Origin: Thiothrix subterranea
GTDB lineage: Bacteria; Pseudomonadota; Gammaproteobacteria; Thiotrichales; Thiotrichaceae
DNA: 64,000 nt
Assembly: GCF_030930995.1 (NCBI RefSeq)
Contig: NZ_CP133217.1
Coordinates: 1,726,001 to 1,790,000, forward strand
Direction of reading: 5' to 3'
Made by a program: the position numbers and the translations under genes. Positions 34,439 to 42,235 of this stretch are shown here, one piece after another (the stretch's first letter is position 1; the number at the start of each line of letters is the position of its first letter). The notes beneath the pieces are model-generated. The model was not told the DNA's origin. It saw only the letters and a list, made by a program, of their open reading frames with translations, and made no database searches.

Positions 34439-35426
34439 CGAATAAGAATACAATCGAAATTTATCAAACTAATGATGGTAAGACTTGTGTTGATGTCTAC
34501 TTTGAACAAAACACCGTCTGGTTGACCCAAGGACAGATAGTCGAATTATTTGATAAAAATAAACGCACAATCTCAGAACACATTCGCAATATTTTCAAAG
34601 AGGGTGAGTTGCAGGAAGATTCAGTTGTCCGGCAATCCCGGATAACTGCGGCGGATGGTAAGTCTTACAACGTCAATCACTACAATTTGGATGTCATTAT
34701 TTCGGTTGGTTATCGCGTCAAATCGCAGCAAGGCACGCAATTCCGCATTTGGGCAACCGAACGCCTCCGCGAATACCTCGTACAAGGCTACGCGCTCAAC
34801 CAGCAACGCTTTGACCAAAACGCCGCCGAACTCCAACAAGCCATCGCCCTCATTCGCAAAGCCGCCCAAGCCCCCGACATCAACGCTACCACGGGGCGCG
34901 GCTTAGTCGAAATCGTCAGCCGCTACACCCAAACCTTCCTTTGGCTGCAACGCTACGACGAAGGCTTGCTAAACGACCCACAAGGGCAAACAGGCGGCGA
35001 TTTGCCCACGCCTGAAATCGCCATGCAAGCCCTGCAACAACTCAAGCAAGTGCTGATGGCACGCGGCGAAGCCACCGCCTTATTCGCCCACCCACGAGAA
35101 GACGGCTTAAGTGCCATTTTCGGCAACCTCAATCAAAGCGTCTTTGGCGAATCCGCCTACCCCACGATTGAAAGCAAAGCCGCCCACTTGCTGTATTTCG
35201 TCGTCAAAAACCATCCGTTTTCCGACGGCAATAAACGCTCCTGTTTGTGGACTTCCTACACCGCAACCAACGCCTGTTGAATGAACGCGGCGAACCTGTC
35301 ATCAACGACACGGGATTAGCCGCACTAACCCTCTTGGTTGCTGAGTCCGATGCCAAACAAAAAGAAACTCTGATCCGCTTGATCATGCACATGCTGGCGA
35401 GACCTTGCACAACACCCCTGAATTAA
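34435..35426 (+). pseudogene. RhuM-type virulence protein with Fic/Doc domain, frameshifted near its end
   Basis: The first frame (34435-35280) encodes a RhuM N-terminus (NTVWLTQGQIVELFDKNKRTISEHIRNI, RVKSQQGTQFRIWATERLREYL) and a Fic/Doc domain with the active motif VKNHPFSDGNKRS. Right after this motif the frame shifts and stops. The expected continuation (LFVDFLHRNQRLLNERGEP, then LVAESDAKQKETLI) is in the next frame and ends with TAA at 35424-35426. About ten bases appear lost between AAACGCTC and CTGTTTGTG. The active-site motif remains but the C-terminal helices are lost, so the product is probably inactive. Confidence 0.75.
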
Positions 35427-35465
35427 CGATGATGCAGCAACGGTAAATAGGGCAAGCAACGACAG

Positions 35466-35573
35466 GGGCAAACATGGCAAGTCAAACCAACGAACAGGCA
35501 TTTGAAGCTGCGATCGAAAAATACCTGTGCGGCATTTCTTCGGAAGAATGGAAGAAGCTGGGTGAAACCGCTG
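35466..35573 (+). repeat. Left copy of direct repeat flanking the DUF3037/HipA-like insert
   Basis: It starts at GGGCAAACATGGCAAGTC and continues through the first ~33 codons of the hsdR fragment. The right copy is at 37282-37391. Over about 105 bases the two differ at a handful of positions and by one codon (GAATGGAAG versus GAGTTACAGAAG). Confidence 0.85.
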
Positions 35574-35668
35574 CTGTTCCCTTCGACTTCGCTCAGGGAA
35601 CGGGAAGCCGTTACCACATCGGCAACCCCTCCAAAATCAAGCGACAGCTTCACGCGCAAACGCAGTGA
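35474..35668 (+). pseudogene. Duplicated 5' fragment of hsdR
   Basis: A 64-residue frame begins MASQTNEQAFEAAIEKYLCG, nearly identical to the start of the intact hsdR at 37290. It resembles that protein to about RYHIGNPSKI and then runs into the 3' end of the convergent DUF3037 gene. It is a left-over start of hsdR separated from the rest by the inserted DUF3037/HipA-like pair. It also carries a small palindrome (35576-35601) at the same place where hsdR carries a larger one. Confidence 0.8.
35576..35601. repeat. Small palindrome, CTTCGACTTCGCTCAG family
   Basis: GTTCCCT and AGGGAAC flank TCGACTTCGCTC. It is a simple relative of the larger element at 37410-37460 in the intact hsdR. Confidence 0.6.
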
Positions 35669-36449
35669 TACGTTCCTGTTCCTCAATGTCCAGCATCCGA
35701 ATACCGAGTTCTTCTATCTGGATGCGGGTTTCTTCAAAAGCATCGCGCAAAATACCTGCATCACGCTCTGGAGCTTTATAAGTAAACAGCGTTTGTTCAG
35801 GCGTAGCCACTTTCATCCGAAACAATTGCTGCATGGTGGCTTTCCACTGCAAGCCGTGATTGAGCAGTTGTTTAGATTGCGGGTGGCAGAAATGGATCGG
35901 CTTGATGATGGTTGGGTTGCTTTTCTCCGTCACAAAAGGCAAGCGCACTTCATACAGTTCACTACCTAGCGTGCGATCTTTGAAGCGTGCCGCCAACTGA
36001 TGAGAGGTGAGTAACTTGGCAATGCTTGCCTTCATCCGCTCCTCATGCCCTTGCTGATGGGCAAAACTGTGGTGAACGTAATGCTCAAACAGTTCAGCCA
36101 CCGTGGTTTCAGGGTCTTCAGTAAAGCGGACATAGTGCCCACTGTAGGCAACAATATCTTCACGCGGACGTACCAACTCGTCATACAACGCTTCAGGCTT
36201 TTCCATCGTTGCCATCATACGCTGGATACGTTTCAGCTCATCGCGCACCAGCGTCACGGCATTCTGAAAGATGGCTTTATCCAACGTGTCGAAAAATTGC
36301 GTAACACGCCCGTGACGGTTGGCAGTCAACAGCCGGAAAACGAAAGTACGGGATTTAGGCGCATACAAGACGATACCAATATTGGCAAATTCTTGTGTTT
36401 CAGGGTAAGGCTGAAAACGGATAATGTTGTATTTGCACGCTTGTTTCAT
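35637..36449 (-). CDS. DUF3037 family protein
   Basis: 270 residues. The DUF3037 signature is at the N-terminus (YNIIRFQPYPETQEFANIGIVLYAPKSRTFVFRL), followed by a helical part (VTQFFDTLDKAIFQNAVTLVRDELKRI) and a C-terminal region of unknown type. Its start overlaps the stop of the HipA-like gene by four bases. DUF3037 genes often accompany HipA-like kinase-domain genes, as here; the joint role is unknown and may be toxin-antitoxin or defence related. Both genes run against the restriction operon. Confidence 0.85.
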   Translation of the reverse strand: MKQACKYNIIRFQPYPETQEFANIGIVLYAPKSRTFVFRLLTANRHGRVTQFFDTLDKAIFQNAVTLVRDELKRIQRMMATMEKPEALYDELVRPREDIVAYSGHYVRFTEDPETTVAELFEHYVHHSFAHQQGHEERMKASIAKLLTSHQLAARFKDRTLGSELYEVRLPFVTEKSNPTIIKPIHFCHPQSKQLLNHGLQWKATMQQLFRMKVATPEQTLFTYKAPERDAGILRDAFEETRIQIEELGIRMLDIEEQERITAFAREAVA

Positions 36450-37180
36450 TGCATTAGCCTCGTCCAGATTGCACCTTGAGCATCATCCCGCAGTTGTTGG
36501 AATGTCGCTTCTGGATCAAATAATCCCGATTCTTCGTTTTGTTCGCACCACTCTTCCGGCAGGGTGTCCCATGCTGACGACCAGACGTTGAGTGCGTCCT
36601 GCATTCTCGTTTGATAGTGTTCCCTTAGCAAGAAGTCTTGCAGGATTTCGGTTATCTCTGCCTGAAAAACATGGGTGTCTAAAAAAATATCTGTAGTGAA
36701 GTCTTTGTCAAAAATTAAATTATGATCAATGACATGCAGCGAATTCTCACTCCAAAGCAAATTTGGATTGCCACCCTTTTGGGTCAGGCTGCGATCCTCA
36801 TTTCTTACCCAAGCATCAAACATCAACACATCGCGCCGCAACTGCTTGTCGATTTGTGATAGCACTTCATATTTTAGCTCATGACTGGTGGGAATGTGTT
36901 GCGAAGCAAAGGCGGGATCAGTACCTAAGCCAAGCACTGCCTCACTTCCGTAAAGTTTGAGCAACTCTGAACTGGTTACGGCTATCGTAAAGGGAGGAAC
37001 GGGTAAGCCGAAAGCAGTAGCCAGTTTTGCCCCCATCCATTCTCTTATGCACCCTAGGAACGTGGCTGACTTGCCTTTGACGAAGTAAGCCTTGCCATCT
37101 GCTGCTGTACACATAAAAGGTTCAGTTCTGCCTTGACGCGCTCGATTACGGATTTCGGTAATTTCCAGATAGTGAGTCAT
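36446..37180 (-). CDS. HipA-like kinase domain protein
   Basis: 244 residues. RTEPFMCTAADGKAYFVKGKSATFLGCIREWMGAKLATAFGLPVPPF resembles the ATP-binding start of the HipA-like kinase fold. VLMFDAWVRNEDRSLTQKGGNPNLLW contains the catalytic-loop aspartate and asparagine. LHVIDHNLIFDKDF holds the metal-binding aspartate. It is much shorter than HipA (about 440 residues) and fits the HipA_2 type that pairs with DUF3037. The substrate is unknown. Confidence 0.8.
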   Translation of the reverse strand: MTHYLEITEIRNRARQGRTEPFMCTAADGKAYFVKGKSATFLGCIREWMGAKLATAFGLPVPPFTIAVTSSELLKLYGSEAVLGLGTDPAFASQHIPTSHELKYEVLSQIDKQLRRDVLMFDAWVRNEDRSLTQKGGNPNLLWSENSLHVIDHNLIFDKDFTTDIFLDTHVFQAEITEILQDFLLREHYQTRMQDALNVWSSAWDTLPEEWCEQNEESGLFDPEATFQQLRDDAQGAIWTRLMQ

Positions 37181-37281
37181 TCGCGCTTAAAATCCCTTTT
37201 TGCTGCCGTCATCGTGTTTATCCTAGGGGGTTACAGTACAATTACGCAACAACTTGTTTCGCAATTGGGTTTCAGTTTAAA

Positions 37282-37391
37282 GGGCAAACATGGCAAGTCA
37301 AACCAACGAACAGGCATTTGAAGCCGCGATCGAAAAACACCTGTGCGGCATTTCTTCGGAAGAGTTACAGAAGAAACTGGGTGAAACCGCT
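37282..37391 (+). repeat. Right copy of direct repeat flanking the DUF3037/HipA-like insert
   Basis: GGGCAAACATGGCAAGTC and the first codons of the intact hsdR are shared with 35466-35573. No similarity is seen upstream of this point, so the duplication begins a few bases before the start codon. Confidence 0.85.
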
Positions 37392-40300
37392 GGTCTGTAC
37401 AATGTTGGCTTCGACTCCGCTCAGCCAGCGAGCACGATCCGTTCCCTGAGCGGAGTCGAAGGGAACAACACCGCCCGCTACCACCTCGGCAACCCCGCCA
37501 AATTCAACAAACAAGTTGCCCTCGACGAACAGTTTTTCTGGCAATTCCTGCAAACCACTCAAGCCGATGAACTGGAAAAACTCCAAAAGCACAGCCCCAG
37601 CGATTGGCAGCGCAAAATCGTGGAGCGTTTCGACCGCCTGATTAAAAAGCACGGTTTGTTGCACCTGCTGAAAAAAGGGCTGGGCGTGGACGATGCCCAT
37701 TTCCACCTGATGTACCCCGCGCCGTTGGCAAGTAGCAGTGCCAAGGTGAAACAACAGTTTGCCGCCAATCTGTTCAGTTGCACCCGCCAAGTACGCTATT
37801 CCAGCACCAACCCGCTGCAAGAAATCGACATGGTGCTGTTCCTCAACGGCTTGCCGCTGATGACGCTGGAGCTGAAAAACCCGTGGACAGGGCAAACCGC
37901 CCGCTACCACGGGCAAAAGCAATACCGCGAAGACCGCGACACCGCTCAGCCCTTATTGCAGTTTGGACGTTGTTTGGTACACATGGCGGTGGATACTGAT
38001 GAAGTCTACATGACCACCAAACTGGCGGGCAAAGACACGTTTTTCCTGCCGTTCAACAAAGGTCACGCCGAAGGGCAGGGCAATCCGCCCAATCCACGCG
38101 GGCATAAAACCGCCTACCTGTGGGAAGAAATCTTCACGCCGGAAAGCCTCACCAACATCATCCAGCATTTCGTGCGGCTGGATGGCACGAGCAAAGACGC
38201 GCTGGACAAGCGCACCCTGTATTTCCCGCGCTATCACCAACTCGATGTGGTGCGTAAACTCATCAACCATGCCGCTACGCACGGGGCAGGGCAAACCTAT
38301 CTGATTCAACATTCTGCCGGTTCGGGCAAATCCAACTCGATTACCTGGGCAGCGTACCAATTGATTGAGGTGTACGCCGCAGGCAGCACTCAGCCCTTGT
38401 TTGATTCCGTGATTGTGGTGACAGACCGCCGCCTGCTGGATAAGCAATTGCGCGACAACATCAAAGAGTTTTCCGAAGTCAAAAATATCATTGCCCCCGC
38501 CCACAAGTCATCCGAACTGAAAACGGCACTGGAAAACGGCAAGAAGATCATTATCACCACCATCCAGAAATTTCCGTTCATCATTGACGGCATTGCCGAC
38601 CTCAGCGACAAGCGTTTCGCGGTCATTATCGACGAAGCCCACAGCTCCCAATCCGGTTCAGCCCACGACAATATGAACCGCGCAATGGGGAAAGAGGAAG
38701 AGAAACCCCTCCTAACCTCCCCTTATCAGGGGAGGGACAAGACGGGGGGAATTCTTCGCTCCTCCCCTGATAAGGGGAGGCTGGGAGGGGTTTCTTCTGA
38801 CGACCCCGAAGATGCACAAGACAAAATCCTACAAGCGATGCGTTCCCGCAAAATGCGCGGCAATGCCTCCTACTTAGCCTTCACCGCCACTCCGAAAAAC
38901 ACCACCTTGGAAAAATTCGGGCAACAGCAACCCGATGGTTCATTCCAACCTTTCCACCTGTACTCGATGAAACAGGCGATTGAAGAAGGCTTCATTCTCG
39001 ACGTACTCGCCAATTACACCACCTACAAAAGCTATTACGAAATCCAGAAATCCATTGAAGACAATCCGCTGTTTGACACCAAAAAGGCGCAGCAAAAGCT
39101 CCGCGCTTACGTCGAGCGTTCGCAGCACACCATTGATACCAAAGCCGAGATCATGCTGGAGCATTTCATTCCGCAGGTGGTGGCAGCCAAAAAGCTCAAG
39201 GGCAAAGCTAAGGGCATGGTGGTGACGCAGAATATTGAAACCGCCATCCGTTACTACCAAGCGATTACCCGCTTGCTGGCGAAACAAGGCAACCCGTTCA
39301 AAGCCCTGATTGCGTTTTCTGGCAGCAAAACTGTGGATGGCGTGGAATACACCGAAGCGGATGTGAATGGTTTTGCCGAAACCGATACCAAAGACAAATT
39401 CGATACCGACGAATACCGCCTGCTGGTGGTGGCGAACAAATACCTGACGGGTTTCGACCAGCCCAAGCTGTGCGCCATGTACGTGGACAAGAAACTCGCG
39501 GGTGTGTTGTGTGTGCAAACCCTGTCACGCCTGAACCGTTCCGCGCCCAAGTGGGGCAAGAAAACCGAAGACCTGTTCGTGCTGGATTTCTTCAATAGCG
39601 TGGACGACATCAAGACCGCATTCGACCCATTTTACACCTCAACGTCCTTGTCAGCCGCTACCGACATTAACGTGCTGCACGAGCTGAAAGATGCACTGGA
39701 TGAAGTCGGTGTTTACGAATGGCAGGAAGTGGAAAACTTCGTAACCCGCTATTTCAACAACGAAGACGCACAAACTTTAAGCGGAGTGATTGATGTAGCG
39801 GCGGAGCGTTTTAACCACGAGTTGGAGCTGGATAATGCCGCCAAAGTGGATTTCAAAATCAAAGCCAAACAGTTCGTGAAAATCTACGGGCAAATGGCGG
39901 CGATCATGCCCTATGAAATGGTGATGTGGGAAAAGCTGTTCTGGTTTTTGAAATTCCTGATCCCGAAACTGAAAGTTGCCGACCCGGACGCGGAATTGCT
40001 GGATGAGTTGCTGAATTCGGTGGATTTAAGCACTTACGGCTTGCAACGGGTGAAGCTCAATCATGCGATTGCGCTGGACGATACTGCGTCAGAACTTGAC
40101 CCGCAAAACCCCAATCCACGCGGAGCGCACGACACAGAAAGCGAAGCTGACCCGTTGGATGAGATTATCCGTACCTTCAACGAGCGTTGGTTTCAGGGCT
40201 GGAGTGCCACGCCGGAAGAGCAGCGGGTGCGCTTACTCAGCATGGCGGAATCCATCAAATCGCACCCCGATTTTAACGACAAGTACCAAAATGAACACGA

Positions 40301-40454
40301 CCCTCATAACCAGCACTTGGCATTTGAAAAGCTCTTTAAGGAGGTTATGTTGCAACGGCGCAAGGATGATCTGGAGTTCTACAAGCTGTTCGCGGGTGAT
40401 ACAGCGTTCAAAACGTCGCTGATGCAGAGTATGCAGCGCATGGTAACTATTTAA
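37290..40454 (+). CDS. hsdR: Type I restriction endonuclease subunit
   Basis: 1054 residues. The N-terminal nuclease domain has the PD-(D/E)xK core in NPLQEIDMVLFLNGLPLMTLELKNP. The helicase motor has Walker A HSAGSGKSNS (about 341), DEAH (about 447) and the motif III TATP in FTATPKNTT; helicase motif VI is in VQTLSRLNRSAP. Two palindromic elements are embedded in frame: residues about 41-57 (37410-37460) and about 471-502 (38701-38795). The second sits between the DEAH and TATP motifs. The frame is otherwise intact, so the protein may still work. Its native promoter is separated from it by the inserted minus-strand pair. Confidence 0.93.
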   Translation: MASQTNEQAFEAAIEKHLCGISSEELQKKLGETAGLYNVGFDSAQPASTIRSLSGVEGNNTARYHLGNPAKFNKQVALDEQFFWQFLQTTQADELEKLQKHSPSDWQRKIVERFDRLIKKHGLLHLLKKGLGVDDAHFHLMYPAPLASSSAKVKQQFAANLFSCTRQVRYSSTNPLQEIDMVLFLNGLPLMTLELKNPWTGQTARYHGQKQYREDRDTAQPLLQFGRCLVHMAVDTDEVYMTTKLAGKDTFFLPFNKGHAEGQGNPPNPRGHKTAYLWEEIFTPESLTNIIQHFVRLDGTSKDALDKRTLYFPRYHQLDVVRKLINHAATHGAGQTYLIQHSAGSGKSNSITWAAYQLIEVYAAGSTQPLFDSVIVVTDRRLLDKQLRDNIKEFSEVKNIIAPAHKSSELKTALENGKKIIITTIQKFPFIIDGIADLSDKRFAVIIDEAHSSQSGSAHDNMNRAMGKEEEKPLLTSPYQGRDKTGGILRSSPDKGRLGGVSSDDPEDAQDKILQAMRSRKMRGNASYLAFTATPKNTTLEKFGQQQPDGSFQPFHLYSMKQAIEEGFILDVLANYTTYKSYYEIQKSIEDNPLFDTKKAQQKLRAYVERSQHTIDTKAEIMLEHFIPQVVAAKKLKGKAKGMVVTQNIETAIRYYQAITRLLAKQGNPFKALIAFSGSKTVDGVEYTEADVNGFAETDTKDKFDTDEYRLLVVANKYLTGFDQPKLCAMYVDKKLAGVLCVQTLSRLNRSAPKWGKKTEDLFVLDFFNSVDDIKTAFDPFYTSTSLSAATDINVLHELKDALDEVGVYEWQEVENFVTRYFNNEDAQTLSGVIDVAAERFNHELELDNAAKVDFKIKAKQFVKIYGQMAAIMPYEMVMWEKLFWFLKFLIPKLKVADPDAELLDELLNSVDLSTYGLQRVKLNHAIALDDTASELDPQNPNPRGAHDTESEADPLDEIIRTFNERWFQGWSATPEEQRVRLLSMAESIKSHPDFNDKYQNEHDPHNQHLAFEKLFKEVMLQRRKDDLEFYKLFAGDTAFKTSLMQSMQRMVTI
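37410..37460. repeat. Palindromic element in frame within hsdR (first)
   Basis: The perfect 15-base arms TTCGACTCCGCTCAG (37410-37424) and CTGAGCGGAGTCGAA (37446-37460) are separated by 21 bases. It is translated as part of the N-terminal region of HsdR. Confidence 0.85.
38701..38795. repeat. 95-bp hairpin element in frame within hsdR (second)
   Basis: The outer arms AGAAACCCCTCC and GGAGGGGTTTCT and inner arms CTCCCCTTATCAGGGGAGG and CCTCCCCTGATAAGGGGAG form a long imperfect hairpin. The encoded insert is EKPLLTSPYQGRDKTGG followed by ILRSSPDKGRLGGVSS, which is unlike HsdR sequence on either side. Confidence 0.85.
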
Positions 40455-40609
40455 ATTCATCACCGCACACCTGCCCGCAATGGGTGTACATCTCTTTGCA
40501 AATAAAGCATTATGCACACTCTGCATCACGCGCCTGGGGTTGGTGCAGCAGCAGCTTATCCTGCAACAGCAAGGGTAAAAAATCACCACGAGAGGAAGAG
40601 GACAATTTC

Positions 40610-41401
40610 ATGAAATACACTAAAACAGCACTTTTTATCGCAGGGCTTGCCATTTCTGGTCTGGTTTCTGCTGAATTTACCGATGGTTTCGACAATGGCA
40701 GTGCTACCGGTCAAGGCGCAGGTAGTGGTCAAGCTAACACCAGTGGTTCCGGTCAAGGTTATGGGAGTGGTGCCAGTGATGCTTCCGGTTTTGGGCGCGG
40801 TCAAGGCGATGCTGACGGCGAAGTCGATTTCACCATTACTTTGAAAGGTAAAGGCAAAACCGATTTGGCAAGCGACATGGCGGGCAGCGGTCGTGGCGAT
40901 GGCGCAAGCAATATGCAAGGTACTGGCTACGGTTATGGTAATGCATACAACAATGTGTATGGCACGGGCAATTCCTCACAAGGTGGCAATAACAACCCGT
41001 GGGGCGCTGGCGGTATGCCAAACATGATGCCAATGCAAGGTGCTCAAATGCCATCCATGCCGATGATGCAAGGCGCTCAAATGCCCATGATGCCGGGCTA
41101 TAGCGCTGCGCCGCAAGCGCCTAGTTTTGAGCAGGTTTATCAGCAAATGTTGATGCAACGTGCGCAGGCTGATGCGTTTTTCAAAAAGGTGGATGAGCAG
41201 CGCAAAGCAGCGGCAGCACGCCAAGCAGCAACCGCCGCCGCCGTAACCCCACCTGCGGCTGCAACCCCAGCCGCACCAGCCGCCGCTCCTGCTGCACCAG
41301 CACCGGCTGCTACCACCACGCCAGCCGCAACGGATATGCCACCAGCGCCACCTGCACCTGTCGCGGCTCCTGCTGCACCCGCAACACCTGCGGCTAAGTA
41401 A
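40610..41401 (+). CDS. Secreted low-complexity Gly/Met/Ala/Pro-rich protein, possible sulfur-globule coat protein
   Basis: 263 residues from the ATG at 40610; an in-frame ATG at 40484 would put 42 residues before the signal peptide and is rejected. The signal peptide KYTKTALFIAGLAISGLVSA is followed by Gly-rich repeats (GSGQGYGSGASDASGFGRG, GTGYGYGNAYNNVYGTG). A Met/Pro/Gln part (MPMMQGAQMPMMPGY), a charged helix (QQMLMQRAQADAFFKKVDEQRKAAAARQ) and an Ala/Pro tail follow. Gly/Asn/Tyr-rich secreted proteins coat sulfur globules in sulfur oxidisers; this would fit but is only a compositional argument. It could also be a cell-surface or envelope protein. A strong bidirectional terminator follows. 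Confidence 0.75.
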   Translation: MKYTKTALFIAGLAISGLVSAEFTDGFDNGSATGQGAGSGQANTSGSGQGYGSGASDASGFGRGQGDADGEVDFTITLKGKGKTDLASDMAGSGRGDGASNMQGTGYGYGNAYNNVYGTGNSSQGGNNNPWGAGGMPNMMPMQGAQMPSMPMMQGAQMPMMPGYSAAPQAPSFEQVYQQMLMQRAQADAFFKKVDEQRKAAAARQAATAAAVTPPAAATPAAPAAAPAAPAPAATTTPAATDMPPAPPAPVAAPAAPATPAAK

Positions 41402-41424
41402 GCCCGTCGGTATTATTGCTGAGT

Positions 41425-41457
41425 AAAAAAAAGGGCTGCATTTGCAGCCCTTTTTTT
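41425..41457. terminator. Bidirectional rho-independent terminator
   Basis: An A-run precedes GGGCTGCA (41433-41440), TT, TGCAGCCC (41443-41450) and a run of seven T. It serves the plus-strand secreted protein and, read on the other strand, the convergent HlyD-type gene whose stop lies at its edge. Confidence 0.9.
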
Positions 41458-42235
41458 ATGGCAATACCACCCGGACGGATTCCGAGGGTCGCAACAATTC
41501 TTTGCTGTTGGGCTTGAAGATAATATCCAGCTCGTAAATCGCGCCTTCCGGCTCGATCCGCACGGCTTCCACACCTTGGCGATAGATTTTGCCATTGCGC
41601 GAACTGCCGTTCACCAGCACTTGTGCGCTTTGCCCGACCGATTGGCGGCGCAACACATCGGCTGTGACCAATACCCGTGCAACCATCTGATCGTCGGGCG
41701 CTAATGTCACCAAGGGCTGATCTTGCTTGCCTGCAAAAATTACCGCGCCTTGCCATGCGGTATTCGCAGCAATAATGCCGGAAAACGGGGCTTTGAGTTC
41801 GGTGTGTTCCAAGGCAACTTGCGCGGCTTCTTCGGTGGCTTTGGCGGATTCCATTTCGGTTTGTGCCACGGCTTGTTTCAACTCGCCGTCTTTCAACTCT
41901 TCTTCAGCAATCAAGCCACGGTCAAACAGTTCTTGGGTACGTGCCATGTCGCGGGCGGCATCGTCCAAGCTCAAGGTAGCACGGGCAACGCGGGCTTTGG
42001 CTTCCAGCAGTGTGGCTTTTTGTTTGCGTTGATCCATGCGTACCAAGACATCACCGGCGTTGACGTGTTGCCCGGTGGTGACATTCACTTTTTCGACAAT
42101 GCCGTTTTCAATGACGCGCATGTCAACTTTGTGCATCCATTCCAAACGCCCTTTGAGTTCCAGCGCGTGCGCGGGCAGGCTGCACACTAATAGGGCGGGC
42201 AAAAGTAACCGGATGCTTAGCGGAGTCGATCTCAT
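41456..42235 (-). CDS. Periplasmic adaptor (HlyD/membrane fusion) protein
   Basis: 259 residues from the ATG at 42235, overlapping the upstream stop (ATGA); the longer frame to 42448 is rejected. The signal peptide RLLLPALLVCSLPAHA is followed by the biotinyl-lipoyl-like half motif ENGIVEKVNVTTGQHVNAGDVLVRMD. A helical hairpin (LLEAKARVARATLSLDDAARDMARTQEL) and the second lipoyl half (LKAPFSGIIAANTAWQGAVIF) complete the adaptor. No inner-membrane pump gene is adjacent, so its partner is elsewhere or it acts with the two genes upstream only. Confidence 0.85.
   Translation of the reverse strand: MRSTPLSIRLLLPALLVCSLPAHALELKGRLEWMHKVDMRVIENGIVEKVNVTTGQHVNAGDVLVRMDQRKQKATLLEAKARVARATLSLDDAARDMARTQELFDRGLIAEEELKDGELKQAVAQTEMESAKATEEAAQVALEHTELKAPFSGIIAANTAWQGAVIFAGKQDQPLVTLAPDDQMVARVLVTADVLRRQSVGQSAQVLVNGSSRNGKIYRQGVEAVRIEPEGAIYELDIIFKPNSKELLRPSESVRVVLP

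Noticed and set aside
36045-36479. Plus-strand ORF opposite the DUF3037 gene
   Set aside because: The minus-strand frame has a clear family signature; the plus-strand translation shows none.
29178-40454. A BREX, DISARM or other multi-gene defence system
   Set aside because: Only type I restriction subunits and passengers are present; no PglZ, BrxL, DrmA/B or comparable genes are seen.
40484-40609. A longer start (ATG at 40484) for the secreted Gly-rich protein
   Set aside because: It would put 42 residues of non-conserved sequence before a perfect signal peptide; the ATG at 40610 is the natural start.
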